Source: Gammaproteobacteria bacterium UBA1119
GTDB lineage: Bacteria; Pseudomonadota; Gammaproteobacteria; Pseudomonadales; Azotimanducaceae
Direction of reading: 5' to 3'
NCBI GenBank assembly: GCA_002313255.1
Contig: DCBA01000081.1
Coordinates: 1 to 17,157, forward strand
Length of the DNA stretch: 17,157 nucleotides
The notes under the pieces were generated by a model. The model made no database searches and was not told where the DNA came from. It worked only from the letters and a program-made list of their open reading frames with translations. Every line of letters begins with the position of its first letter. Positions within the stretch are counted from its first letter, which is position 1. A program made the position numbers and the translations under genes. Below are positions 8,082 through 15,442 of this stretch, one piece after another.

Positions 8082-8924
8082 CTAAAGTACAGGGCGAACT
8101 TGGGTACGATGCATCAGCCGTCGACTTGATGCGCGGAACGACATGCGCCGATGCATCACCGACCGGTTGTCCCACATCACCACATCGCCTTTCTGCCATT
8201 GCTGAACCCAGGAATGCCCCTCGAGCGCAACATAGTCCCAAATCTCGTCCAGCAACGCTTCGCTTTTATCCAAGTCCATTTGCGGTATGTACGCGTCTTG
8301 TCGTCGGCCCAAGAAGAGCGCATCGCGACCCGTTTCTTCGTGCCTCCGCACCATCGGATGGACACACCCCGGTGCATCCACGGGGGATACCGCATGATCA
8401 AACCCTCGCCGTAAGTTACCAACGCTGTCGTGAGCAGCGTCGTGCTTAATGGACAATGTGCGCGCACGATCACTTAATCCGGTAGGAAGCGATTCAAACG
8501 CCGCGTGCATATCACAGTACTCCGTATCACCGCCTACCTCAGGCACCTCGACCGCCATCAGAATACTCGCGGTCGGTGGACGTTCGATGTAGGACATATC
8601 CGTGTGCCAGTTTGCCTCCCCTGACCCGAGGCCCCCGATCGGACGACCGTCCTCGATAATATTCGAGATGTTGGTCACAAAAGGATTCGGAACACTTGCA
8701 CGCTGCTCTGCTGTGATGTTACCCATGGGTGCGTATTCCAGCGGCCCAAAACGTTCGCTAAACCCCTGCAGTTCATCTTTCGTGAGCTCCTGGTCTCGAA
8801 ACCTTAGAACGGAAGATTCCAGCCACGCACCATAAATATCCCGAAACTCGGTGCTGTCGAGATCGGCGAGATCGACCCCATCGATGTCCGCGCTAATACT
8901 CGCCGCTGCCTTACGAATCCGCAT
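8082..8924 (-). CDS. TauD/TfdA-family Fe(II)/2-oxoglutarate dioxygenase
   Basis: Cytosolic non-heme iron oxygenase of 280 residues, the normal length. The N-terminus (SADIDGVDL) is typical of TauD proteins and supports the ATG at 8924. Iron ligands are H107 and D109 in NWHTDMSY and distal H258 in WDNRSVMHRR. T134 (GGDT) and R273 (MHRT) fit the 2-oxoglutarate positions: relative to the ligands they match T126 and R270 of E. coli TauD (27 and 15 residues away). The family hydroxylates small acids such as taurine, 2,4-D, alkylsulfates or carnitine precursors; which one cannot be told here. It lies 53 bases after uvrB and 62 before the ABC pair, so co-transcription is possible. No good Shine-Dalgarno is visible; GAGG is 18 bases upstream. 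Confidence 0.93.
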   Translation of the reverse strand: MRIRKAAASISADIDGVDLADLDSTEFRDIYGAWLESSVLRFRDQELTKDELQGFSERFGPLEYAPMGNITAEQRASVPNPFVTNISNIIEDGRPIGGLGSGEANWHTDMSYIERPPTASILMAVEVPEVGGDTEYCDMHAAFESLPTGLSDRARTLSIKHDAAHDSVGNLRRGFDHAVSPVDAPGCVHPMVRRHEETGRDALFLGRRQDAYIPQMDLDKSEALLDEIWDYVALEGHSWVQQWQKGDVVMWDNRSVMHRRMSFRASSRRLMHRTQVRPVL

Positions 8925-8977
8925 AGATCGTGTTTAGCAGAGCCTCGCGGTCGATACAACACGCGTTGGACCCAACT

Positions 8978-10993
8978 TCATAGGAATCGCTGCACGCGAA
9001 TATCTTCGATCTCGTCACGAAGAGCCGCAGCTTCTTCGAATTCCAAATTGCGCGCACTTTCCAACATCTCTTTTTCAAGTTTCTTAAGAAGCTTCCCGAG
9101 CGCCTTCGGATCATCCGGGACCGCATGAGTCCTGTTAGGCGCGGTCCGTTCAAAACGACGAGATTTTCCGCGACCACCCGACTGCGATCGCGCCCCTTCC
9201 ATGACATCGGTCACGCCCTTCTCGACCGTCTTCGGAGTAATGTCGTGTTCCTTATTAAAGATCTGCTGTTTGGTTCGCCGTCGATCCGTCTCCGCAATCG
9301 CTCGCTCCATAGAGCCCGTAACCTTGTCGGCATAGAGGATCGCTCGCCCGTTTACATTCCGTGCCGCACGACCGATGGTTTGGATCAGCGAGCGTTCTGA
9401 ACGTAAGAAACCTTCTTTGTCCGCATCGAGAATGGCTACCAGCGAAACTTCGGGCATATCCAATCCTTCTCGTAGGAGATTGATACCGACCAAAACATCG
9501 AACTTGCCGAGTCTCAAATCGCGGATAATCTCCATCCGTTCGACGGTCTCGATGTCCGAGTGCAAATATCTGACTCGAACACCGTGTTCGTCCAAGTATT
9601 CGGTTAAATCCTCTGCCATCCGCTTCGTTAAGGTTGTAACGAGCACGCGCTCACCAACATCGACGGTGATACGAATTTCCTCGAAGAGATCATCAACCTG
9701 CGATGTAGCCGGCCGTACCGAAATCTGCGGATCCACAAGTCCCGTCGGCCGAACTACTTGTTCAACGACGCTACCGGCATGTTCAGCCTCATAGGGTCCC
9801 GGCGTCGCCGAAACAAAGATCATTTGTGGTGCGAGTCCTTCCCATTCATCAAACCGTAAAGGCCGGTTGTCGAGCGCTGACGGCAATCGAAAGCCGTATT
9901 CCACCAGTGTTTCCTTCCGCGAGCGGTCGCCCTTGTACATACCTCCAAGCTGAGGCACGGTCACGTGAGACTCATCAATAATGAGAAGCGCATCCGCCGG
10001 GAGGTAATCAAACAGCGTCGGTGGCGGTTCGCCCTCCTTTCGCCCAGACAGATAGCGAGAGTAATTCTCGATACCACTGCAATAGCCCAGCTCTTTAATC
10101 ATTTCGAGATCAAAACGAGTCCGCTGTTCCAGACGTTGCGCTTCCACGAGTTTGTCGTTCGACTTAAGTAGTGCGAGTCGCTCTTTTAGTTCCTCGTTGA
10201 TTTCGTCTAAAACGCTCAGGATTTTTTCGCGCGGCGTAACGTAATGCGTTTTAGGAAAGACTGTATAACGAGGTACACGATTCGAAACTTCTCCCGTCAG
10301 TGGATCGAACGTCGAAAGGTTTTCGATCTCATCGTCGAGGAGTTCGATCCGAACCCCTTCGCGTTCTGATTCGGCTGGAAAGATATCGATGACGTCGCCT
10401 CGTACGCGATAGGTGCCCCGCTCAAACGCCATATCATTGCGGGTGTATTGCAGCTCGGCCAATCGCATTAGGATGTATCGCTGATCAATCCGATCGCCAC
10501 GATCCAAGTGCAAAACCATCTGTAAGTATGATTGTGGGTCTCCCAGTCCATAGATGGCGGAAACAGACGCAACAATGACTGTGTCTCGACGTTCAAGGAT
10601 TGCTTTCGTCGCCGATAGGCGCATCCGTTCGATATGCGCGTTGATGGAAGCATCCTTCTCGATATAAGTATCAGAGGAAGGCACATAAGCTTCGGGTTGG
10701 TAGTAATCGTAATACGAGACGAAATACTCCACCGCGTTCTCAGGGAAAAACTCTCGAAATTCTCCGTAGAGCTGTGCCGCAAGTGTCTTGTTTGGCGCTA
10801 GGACTAAGGTTGGGCGTTGGACATTCTCGATGACGTTCGCGATTGTGAACGTTTTCCCCGAACCGGTAACACCAAGTAACGTCTGTTGCGCGAGCCCACT
10901 GTCGAGCCCTTCAAGTAGGCCGGCAATCGCCTCGGGTTGATCGCCGGCGGGGTCATAATCGGCAACGACTCTTAAATCAGTGACCGCTTGCAT
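8978..10993 (-). CDS. uvrB: Excinuclease ABC subunit B (UvrB)
   Basis: Damage-verification helicase of nucleotide excision repair. It is loaded by UvrA, opens DNA with its beta-hairpin and recruits UvrC. I start at the ATG at 10993 ([23 protein letters not shown]), giving 671 residues like other UvrBs. The frame is open to an ATG at 11083, but the extra 30 residues do not resemble UvrB N-termini. Visible are Walker A GVTGSGKT (41-48), the Tyr-rich beta-hairpin [16 protein letters not shown] (about 93-108), the DESH helicase box, [35 protein letters not shown], and a C-terminal UVR motif ([20 protein letters not shown]) that contacts UvrC. No strong Shine-Dalgarno or LexA box (CTG-N10-CAG) is seen upstream. 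Confidence 0.97.
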   Translation of the reverse strand: MQAVTDLRVVADYDPAGDQPEAIAGLLEGLDSGLAQQTLLGVTGSGKTFTIANVIENVQRPTLVLAPNKTLAAQLYGEFREFFPENAVEYFVSYYDYYQPEAYVPSSDTYIEKDASINAHIERMRLSATKAILERRDTVIVASVSAIYGLGDPQSYLQMVLHLDRGDRIDQRYILMRLAELQYTRNDMAFERGTYRVRGDVIDIFPAESEREGVRIELLDDEIENLSTFDPLTGEVSNRVPRYTVFPKTHYVTPREKILSVLDEINEELKERLALLKSNDKLVEAQRLEQRTRFDLEMIKELGYCSGIENYSRYLSGRKEGEPPPTLFDYLPADALLIIDESHVTVPQLGGMYKGDRSRKETLVEYGFRLPSALDNRPLRFDEWEGLAPQMIFVSATPGPYEAEHAGSVVEQVVRPTGLVDPQISVRPATSQVDDLFEEIRITVDVGERVLVTTLTKRMAEDLTEYLDEHGVRVRYLHSDIETVERMEIIRDLRLGKFDVLVGINLLREGLDMPEVSLVAILDADKEGFLRSERSLIQTIGRAARNVNGRAILYADKVTGSMERAIAETDRRRTKQQIFNKEHDITPKTVEKGVTDVMEGARSQSGGRGKSRRFERTAPNRTHAVPDDPKALGKLLKKLEKEMLESARNLEFEEAAALRDEIEDIRVQRFL

Positions 10994-11046
10994 AGACGGC
11001 AGTCTAGAATGCGAATGCAACTCACACCAGCCGCAACGCGCCGTTC

Positions 11047-11065
11047 GATTACCCACAAGGTAATC
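11047..11065. promoter_or_regulatory. Inverted repeat in the uvrB / Nramp-like divergent intergenic region
   Basis: GATTACC-CACAA-GGTAATC, two perfect 7-base arms around a 5-base spacer, in the 125-base gap between divergent starts. It is 54 bases upstream of the transporter ATG. The size suits a dimeric regulator operator. It does not match the LexA, Fur or MntR consensus as I know them. A weak TATGCT (11107-11112) lies only 7 bases before the transporter ATG, so that mRNA could be leaderless. It could also be a short hairpin in the uvrB leader. Confidence 0.4.
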
Positions 11066-11118
11066 AAGGACACCGTGCGCCATTCATACTGCACGGCACA
11101 TCGCGTTATGCTCGGACC

Positions 11119-12483
11119 ATGAGCGACGATCCTTATACCATTGAACCAGGAGCGACCAGACAGCCGCCGACCACCTGGGCCGGCAGACTGAAAAATTTGG
11201 GGCCTGGGATTGTCGTCTCCGGCTCAATCGTGGGATCAGGCGAGATCCTGTTGACAGCTGGCCTGGGCGCCGCCGCGGGATTCACGCTTTTGTGGTGGGT
11301 TTTATTCTCTTGCTGGGTTAAATCGCTGATACAAGCGGAGCTCGCCCGCTACGTTGTCACCAGCGGTGATACCTATCTTCGGGCTCTCAATCGAGTGCCT
11401 GGGAAAATCCCCGGACCTAACGGTCCTATTTCGTGGCCGATATGGCTGGGTCTCATCGGCTTCGTACCCGGGATATTAACGTCCGGCGGAATTATCGGCG
11501 GCGCTGGCCAAGCGCTGGGGCTCATGCTGCCCGTCGTCGACGGTGCGTGGGCTACGGTGATTGCGGCCCTCATCGTCATGGCAATCTTGGGCAGCGGTGA
11601 CTATGGCCGATTCGAAAAAGTCATGCTGGCAATGGTTCTGAGTTTCTCCTTCGCGACCATTGTCTCCGCTTTGCTGATGCAGTCGACAGAATATGCGGCG
11701 ACGCCAGCGAACCTTATGGAAGGTCTCCGATTCGAAGGTCTTAGCGAACATTGGGTGCTCGCAATTGGCATGTATGGAGCCACCGGCGTCGCCGCCAGCG
11801 AAATATCCGCCTACACTTACTGGTGTGTCGAGAAGGGGTATCCGAGCTACGTAGGCGGCGATCCGGATGATCCCCAATGGCTCGAACGCGCGAAAGGATG
11901 GATACGGGTAGTGCAAACGGATGTATGGGTCACGCTCATCATCCTGACGTTTGCGACGTTATCGTTTTACTTCTTGGGGGCGGGCGTCTTGAACCGACTC
12001 GGGGAGATTCCCTCCGGGCGCGAAACCATCGCGATGCTCTCGAGTATGTACACAAAGACGTTCGGGCCCTGGGCATTTTGGCTATTTACCTTCGGTGCAT
12101 TCTGCATTCTGTTCTCAACAACCCTCTCCGGAATTGGTGCCGGATCCCGGTCTTTCCCAGATCTCATGGTGACGTTCGGCTTTATTGACCGCCAAAACCT
12201 CGCGGGGCGAAAGAAATGGACCCGCGGTTATATCGTTGCGATGCCCATCATCAGCACCCTTATTTATGTGTTCTACCAGGAACCCATCACGTTGGTGATT
12301 TTCGGCGCTACCTTCGGCGCGTTTATGCTACCGGTTCAGAGTTTCATGACTCTGTATCTACAGGCCAAACAAATGGATCAGCGTATTCGCCCGCGCGTAT
12401 GGGTCACGGCCTGCATCTTTGTGATCTTTTTTGTGCAAGCGATTCTCTCCGCTTTCATCATTAAGAACATTCTCTTCAATTGA
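11119..12483 (+). CDS. Nramp-like (SLC11-related) membrane transporter lacking canonical metal-binding motifs
   Basis: Polytopic inner-membrane protein, 454 residues, with about 11 hydrophobic segments and a soluble N-terminus of about 25 residues. Nramp similarity is clear in TM1-TM2: LGPGIVVSGSIVGSGEI (27-43) aligns with the GPG...DPGN segment of MntH, and GFTLLWWVLFS follows as in GYTLLW. The key residues differ. DPGN in TM1 is replaced by GSGE (39-42), and MPHN in TM6 by AASE (225-228) after GMYGATGV. True Nramps use Asp, Asn and Met at these sites to bind Mn/Fe. The substrate may therefore be another cation or an organic solute. There is no recognisable Shine-Dalgarno. The gene ends 63 bases before the convergent dioxygenase gene; only a 4-bp GGGC-CGA-GCCC hairpin lies between. 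Confidence 0.85.
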   Translation: MSDDPYTIEPGATRQPPTTWAGRLKNLGPGIVVSGSIVGSGEILLTAGLGAAAGFTLLWWVLFSCWVKSLIQAELARYVVTSGDTYLRALNRVPGKIPGPNGPISWPIWLGLIGFVPGILTSGGIIGGAGQALGLMLPVVDGAWATVIAALIVMAILGSGDYGRFEKVMLAMVLSFSFATIVSALLMQSTEYAATPANLMEGLRFEGLSEHWVLAIGMYGATGVAASEISAYTYWCVEKGYPSYVGGDPDDPQWLERAKGWIRVVQTDVWVTLIILTFATLSFYFLGAGVLNRLGEIPSGRETIAMLSSMYTKTFGPWAFWLFTFGAFCILFSTTLSGIGAGSRSFPDLMVTFGFIDRQNLAGRKKWTRGYIVAMPIISTLIYVFYQEPITLVIFGATFGAFMLPVQSFMTLYLQAKQMDQRIRPRVWVTACIFVIFFVQAILSAFIIKNILFN

Positions 12484-12546
12484 ACTAACAGGGCCGAGCC
12501 CGTCTATCGCTATGCTGAAATCCCAGTCGCGACATCGACGTATATG

Positions 12547-13713
12547 TCAGTACGCATATTGATCAATGCGTGCCTGAGCTTGTGTCACGCCTTTACCCCG
12601 CGTCAGGTCCGGTCGATTCCATGTTGCAATTGCTTCCAGCTCATAGCCTTGGGTTGCTCGTTCCTGGACGTTGTCGAGATCTAGCCACTCGCCTTCGTAC
12701 GCAACTGGGAAACCGTTGTCGTTCAGTTCGTAACCGTACACGCGGCAAAGATCACCGTCTTCGTAATAATCACCGACATAGCTCGCCCAGGGCGTTTCAA
12801 CCCTCACCTGATCCCGCATATGCCCATGCACCGACGCAATGTAATTTCCGATGTCCCAATCAGGGATCGCACTTTCCCGCCACGTCGGTCCGCCGGGCAA
12901 ATAGAGACCATCCTCGCCTTCTGTAAATAGATATCGGTCGCCTCGCTGCAATAACATCCGCGCCCGCGAGATCGGCCGATCGCTATGCACGGCAATATAG
13001 CGCCGGCCTGCAGTCGACAAGGCATTAAATGCATCGTCATTGAAAAGGTAATAGCCCGTCGCTGGAGGACAAGAAATTCCCGCATATTTATTGAAGAAAC
13101 CCACGCGATGGTCAGCGCTGTGATTCGGCCCAGCGCGATGCCAACAGTGCATATTCATAATCAGCAAGTCACCACGGCAGAGCTCCGGGTCGATAAACGC
13201 TTCGTTATCAGGACGGACCGCTTCGGCCACTTCCCGCGCACGCCCTGGACCGGGGTGCACGCGCTCGAGTCGATGCGACCCCGGCGCAACAAACAGCTGA
13301 CCACGCGTTTCATCAAAATCGCACAACGGGACAATCGTAAACAGCCAATTCATAGACGACCCGACAGGACGCCAACGCTTGTAGTCGTTGTGCGCAGGAA
13401 TTCCTGGACCACCCGGCGTTCTATCGTAAATAACGAATGCGGTAAGGATCGGGGCTTCTTGCAATAAGCAACTCGCTGGCTCGACGATATTGGGATGCTC
13501 GACAACGAACGCGAGATCCGGATCGGCCATGCAGCTTTTAGCCAAGGTATATCGGCCAGGGTCGGGATATTTCAGCTCACTCGGATGCAATTCTTCTAGA
13601 TGCGTCCGAAACGCCTTGTCGAAACGATTCAGTTCCGCGGCGTCCAACGCATCTCGGACCACGAGATAGCCGTCCTCCTCGTATTGCGTTATGTCGGCGG
13701 ATGTCAATTCCAC
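12547..13713 (-). CDS. Phytanoyl-CoA dioxygenase (PhyH)-like Fe(II)/2-oxoglutarate oxygenase with C-terminal extension
   Basis: Cupin-fold oxygenase, 388 residues from the chosen start. The PhyH domain begins ELTSADITQYEEDGYLVV. Iron ligands are H108-x-D110 (PAHNDYKRW) and distal H192 (CWHRAGPN); R203 (SADHRVGFF) should hold 2-oxoglutarate. APGSHRLE is a typical motif. PhyH enzymes mostly have about 260-300 residues; here about 165 follow the last ligand, rich in aromatic and acidic residues (GDRYLFTEGEDGLYLPGG, DLCRVYGYELNDNG), with no function I recognise. The GTG at 13713 has AAAGGA 7 bases upstream and sits at the domain edge. The frame is open to a TTG at 13758 without a ribosome-binding site. 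It is third in a minus-strand group after the acyl-CoA synthetase, 90 bases away. Its substrate may be an acyl-CoA or a free compound. Confidence 0.87.
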   Translation of the reverse strand: MELTSADITQYEEDGYLVVRDALDAAELNRFDKAFRTHLEELHPSELKYPDPGRYTLAKSCMADPDLAFVVEHPNIVEPASCLLQEAPILTAFVIYDRTPGGPGIPAHNDYKRWRPVGSSMNWLFTIVPLCDFDETRGQLFVAPGSHRLERVHPGPGRAREVAEAVRPDNEAFIDPELCRGDLLIMNMHCWHRAGPNHSADHRVGFFNKYAGISCPPATGYYLFNDDAFNALSTAGRRYIAVHSDRPISRARMLLQRGDRYLFTEGEDGLYLPGGPTWRESAIPDWDIGNYIASVHGHMRDQVRVETPWASYVGDYYEDGDLCRVYGYELNDNGFPVAYEGEWLDLDNVQERATQGYELEAIATWNRPDLTRGKGVTQAQARIDQYAY

Positions 13714-13726
13714 TGCCGTGTCCTTT
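13711..13726 (-). promoter_or_regulatory. Ribosome-binding site deciding a GTG start for the PhyH-like gene
   Basis: Minus strand AAAGGA (13726-13721), 7 bases, then GTG (13713-13711). The alternative TTG at 13758 has no purine-rich site upstream, and the 15 extra residues lie outside the PhyH domain. Confidence 0.6.
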
Positions 13727-13803
13727 GTCTTCGCCGAAACGTCATCCACGAATGCCAAGGCTCGGTCACCGCGGTCACGGATCGCGTGATCGTACTCGCG
13801 GCG

Positions 13804-15354
13804 TCAGACGATGCGCGAGTCACGCTTCCCCCAGTATTTATCTCGCAGCAGACGTTTGTACAACTTCCCGGTCGGCAAACGCGGCATCTCCTCAATAAAA
13901 TCAATGGAACGCGGCACCATGTAGTTGGCAAGATGTTCCCTCGAATATTCAAGTAAATCTTCGGCGGTGGACTCGTTGCCTTCCACGTCGTCGGCTAGTT
14001 GAATGACCGCCTTTACTTCCTCACCGAAATCGTCGTTTGGGACACCAAATACCGCGACATCGATAACACTCGGGTGCATAACCAACGCGTTCTCTATTTC
14101 TTGGGGATAGATGTTGACGCCCCCTGAAATAATCATGAACGACTTTCGATCGGTCAGATACAAATACCCTTCCTCATCAAGATATCCGACGTCACCGAGC
14201 GCCGACCAGTTGGGGTACTCCGGGTGCTGCGCCTCGCGGGTTTTCTCCGGAGCGTTGTGATAACTGAACGACATGACGGGCTGCTCAAAGTAGATGACGC
14301 CAGGCTTGCCTGGCGGAAGTTCTTTGCCATCATCGTCACAGACGTGTAGTACGCCGCTCCTTGACTGACCTACTGAACCAGGGTGTTCCAGCCATTCTTT
14401 ACTTCCGATCGCCGTCGAGCCGTTACCTTCCGTGCCCGCGTAGTACTCCTCGAGAATCGGTCCCCACCACTCGATCATTCGACGTTTGACATCCACCGGA
14501 CACGGAGCTGCTGCGTGAACCGCCACCCGGTGCGACACAAGTTGATACCGAGAGCGCTCGGCGTCACTGAGCTTGAGCATTCGGACGAACATAGTTGGCA
14601 CCCACTGACTATGAGTGACCTCAAATTCCTCGATATAACGGAGGGCATCAAGCGGATCAAATCGTGGCATGACCACCACCGTACCCCCGAGCCTCTGAAC
14701 CCCCGTCGTAAACCCAAACGGAGCTGCGTGATAGAGTGGGGCCGGCGACAGATAGATCGTTTCGCGGTCAAATCCATAAACCGACCCGATCCCAGGGGCA
14801 GTTGGCTCAATGTCCGTCACCTTGATCTCGGGCAGCGCTCTAAGAATCCCCTTCGGTCGTCCAGTAGTCCCAGAACTGTACAGCATGGAACCGCCTTGCC
14901 ACTGCTCATCAATAGGGGTGTCTAGGTAGGCGTCTATTTGCTCCTCGTACGAACTCCAGCCTTCGATTGACCCGTCCGTCATGAGCAAAATGGTGCAATC
15001 TGGAATTAATGATCCCAATTCAGCAGCAGCAGTGTTCATGGCGTGGGATGACACCAGCGCCTTGGCGCCACTGTCATCGACGATATATGCGGCCTCTTCC
15101 GCGGTTAAGTAGCGATTGATGGTCGTGACGTAAAGGCCGGATCGTAATGCTGCCCACGCGACCTCGAAAAAACGCAGGTTATTTTCCATGAATACGGCAA
15201 CGTGGTCGTTGCGCCGTAAACCGCTCTCGTAGAAGAGATGTGCTAGTTGATTTGAACGAGCGTCGAGCTGTCCGTACGTTAGGACCTCGTTGGTCGCAGC
15301 GTTGATCGCAGCCGGATGATCCGGAGCACTAGCCGCATAATATCCGGGATACAT
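13804..15354 (-). CDS. AMP-forming acyl-CoA synthetase (ANL superfamily)
   Basis: Activates a carboxylic acid with ATP and CoA through an acyl-adenylate; 516 residues, the normal length. Motifs in order are the P-loop YSSGTTGRPKG (159-169), YYAGTEG (304-310), GDVG (388-391), YLTDR (399-403), the hinge GGVNIYPQEIE (411-421), and PTGK with the catalytic Lys497. The ATG at 15354 has GGGAGAG about 6 bases upstream. General likeness is to the medium-chain fatty-acid, crotonobetaine and cyclohexane-carboxylate type ligases, but the acid cannot be named. It lies 88 bases after the linalool dehydratase-like gene and before the PhyH-like gene, all on one strand, which suggests a shared catabolic pathway. 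Confidence 0.94.
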   Translation of the reverse strand: MYPGYYAASAPDHPAAINAATNEVLTYGQLDARSNQLAHLFYESGLRRNDHVAVFMENNLRFFEVAWAALRSGLYVTTINRYLTAEEAAYIVDDSGAKALVSSHAMNTAAAELGSLIPDCTILLMTDGSIEGWSSYEEQIDAYLDTPIDEQWQGGSMLYSSGTTGRPKGILRALPEIKVTDIEPTAPGIGSVYGFDRETIYLSPAPLYHAAPFGFTTGVQRLGGTVVVMPRFDPLDALRYIEEFEVTHSQWVPTMFVRMLKLSDAERSRYQLVSHRVAVHAAAPCPVDVKRRMIEWWGPILEEYYAGTEGNGSTAIGSKEWLEHPGSVGQSRSGVLHVCDDDGKELPPGKPGVIYFEQPVMSFSYHNAPEKTREAQHPEYPNWSALGDVGYLDEEGYLYLTDRKSFMIISGGVNIYPQEIENALVMHPSVIDVAVFGVPNDDFGEEVKAVIQLADDVEGNESTAEDLLEYSREHLANYMVPRSIDFIEEMPRLPTGKLYKRLLRDKYWGKRDSRIV

Positions 15355-15442
15355 CGATCTCTCCCTAACTCAGATCCACACAAGAATAGTACGCGTTATA
15401 CAACCATGCACCGGCATCGCTCTTCCACGAGGCCCGAGGAAA

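Noticed and set aside
10994..11083. 30-residue N-terminal extension of uvrB from the ATG at 11083
   Set aside because: The extension does not resemble UvrB, covers the divergent promoter region and inverted repeat, and has no ribosome-binding site. The ATG at 10993 gives a normal N-terminus.
10994..11118. LexA (SOS) box for uvrB
   Set aside because: No CTG-N10-CAG with adequate flanks was found on either strand of the gap.
13714..13758. TTG start at 13758 for the PhyH-like gene
   Set aside because: There is no Shine-Dalgarno, and the GTG at 13713 has AAAGGA at 7 bases and fits the domain start.
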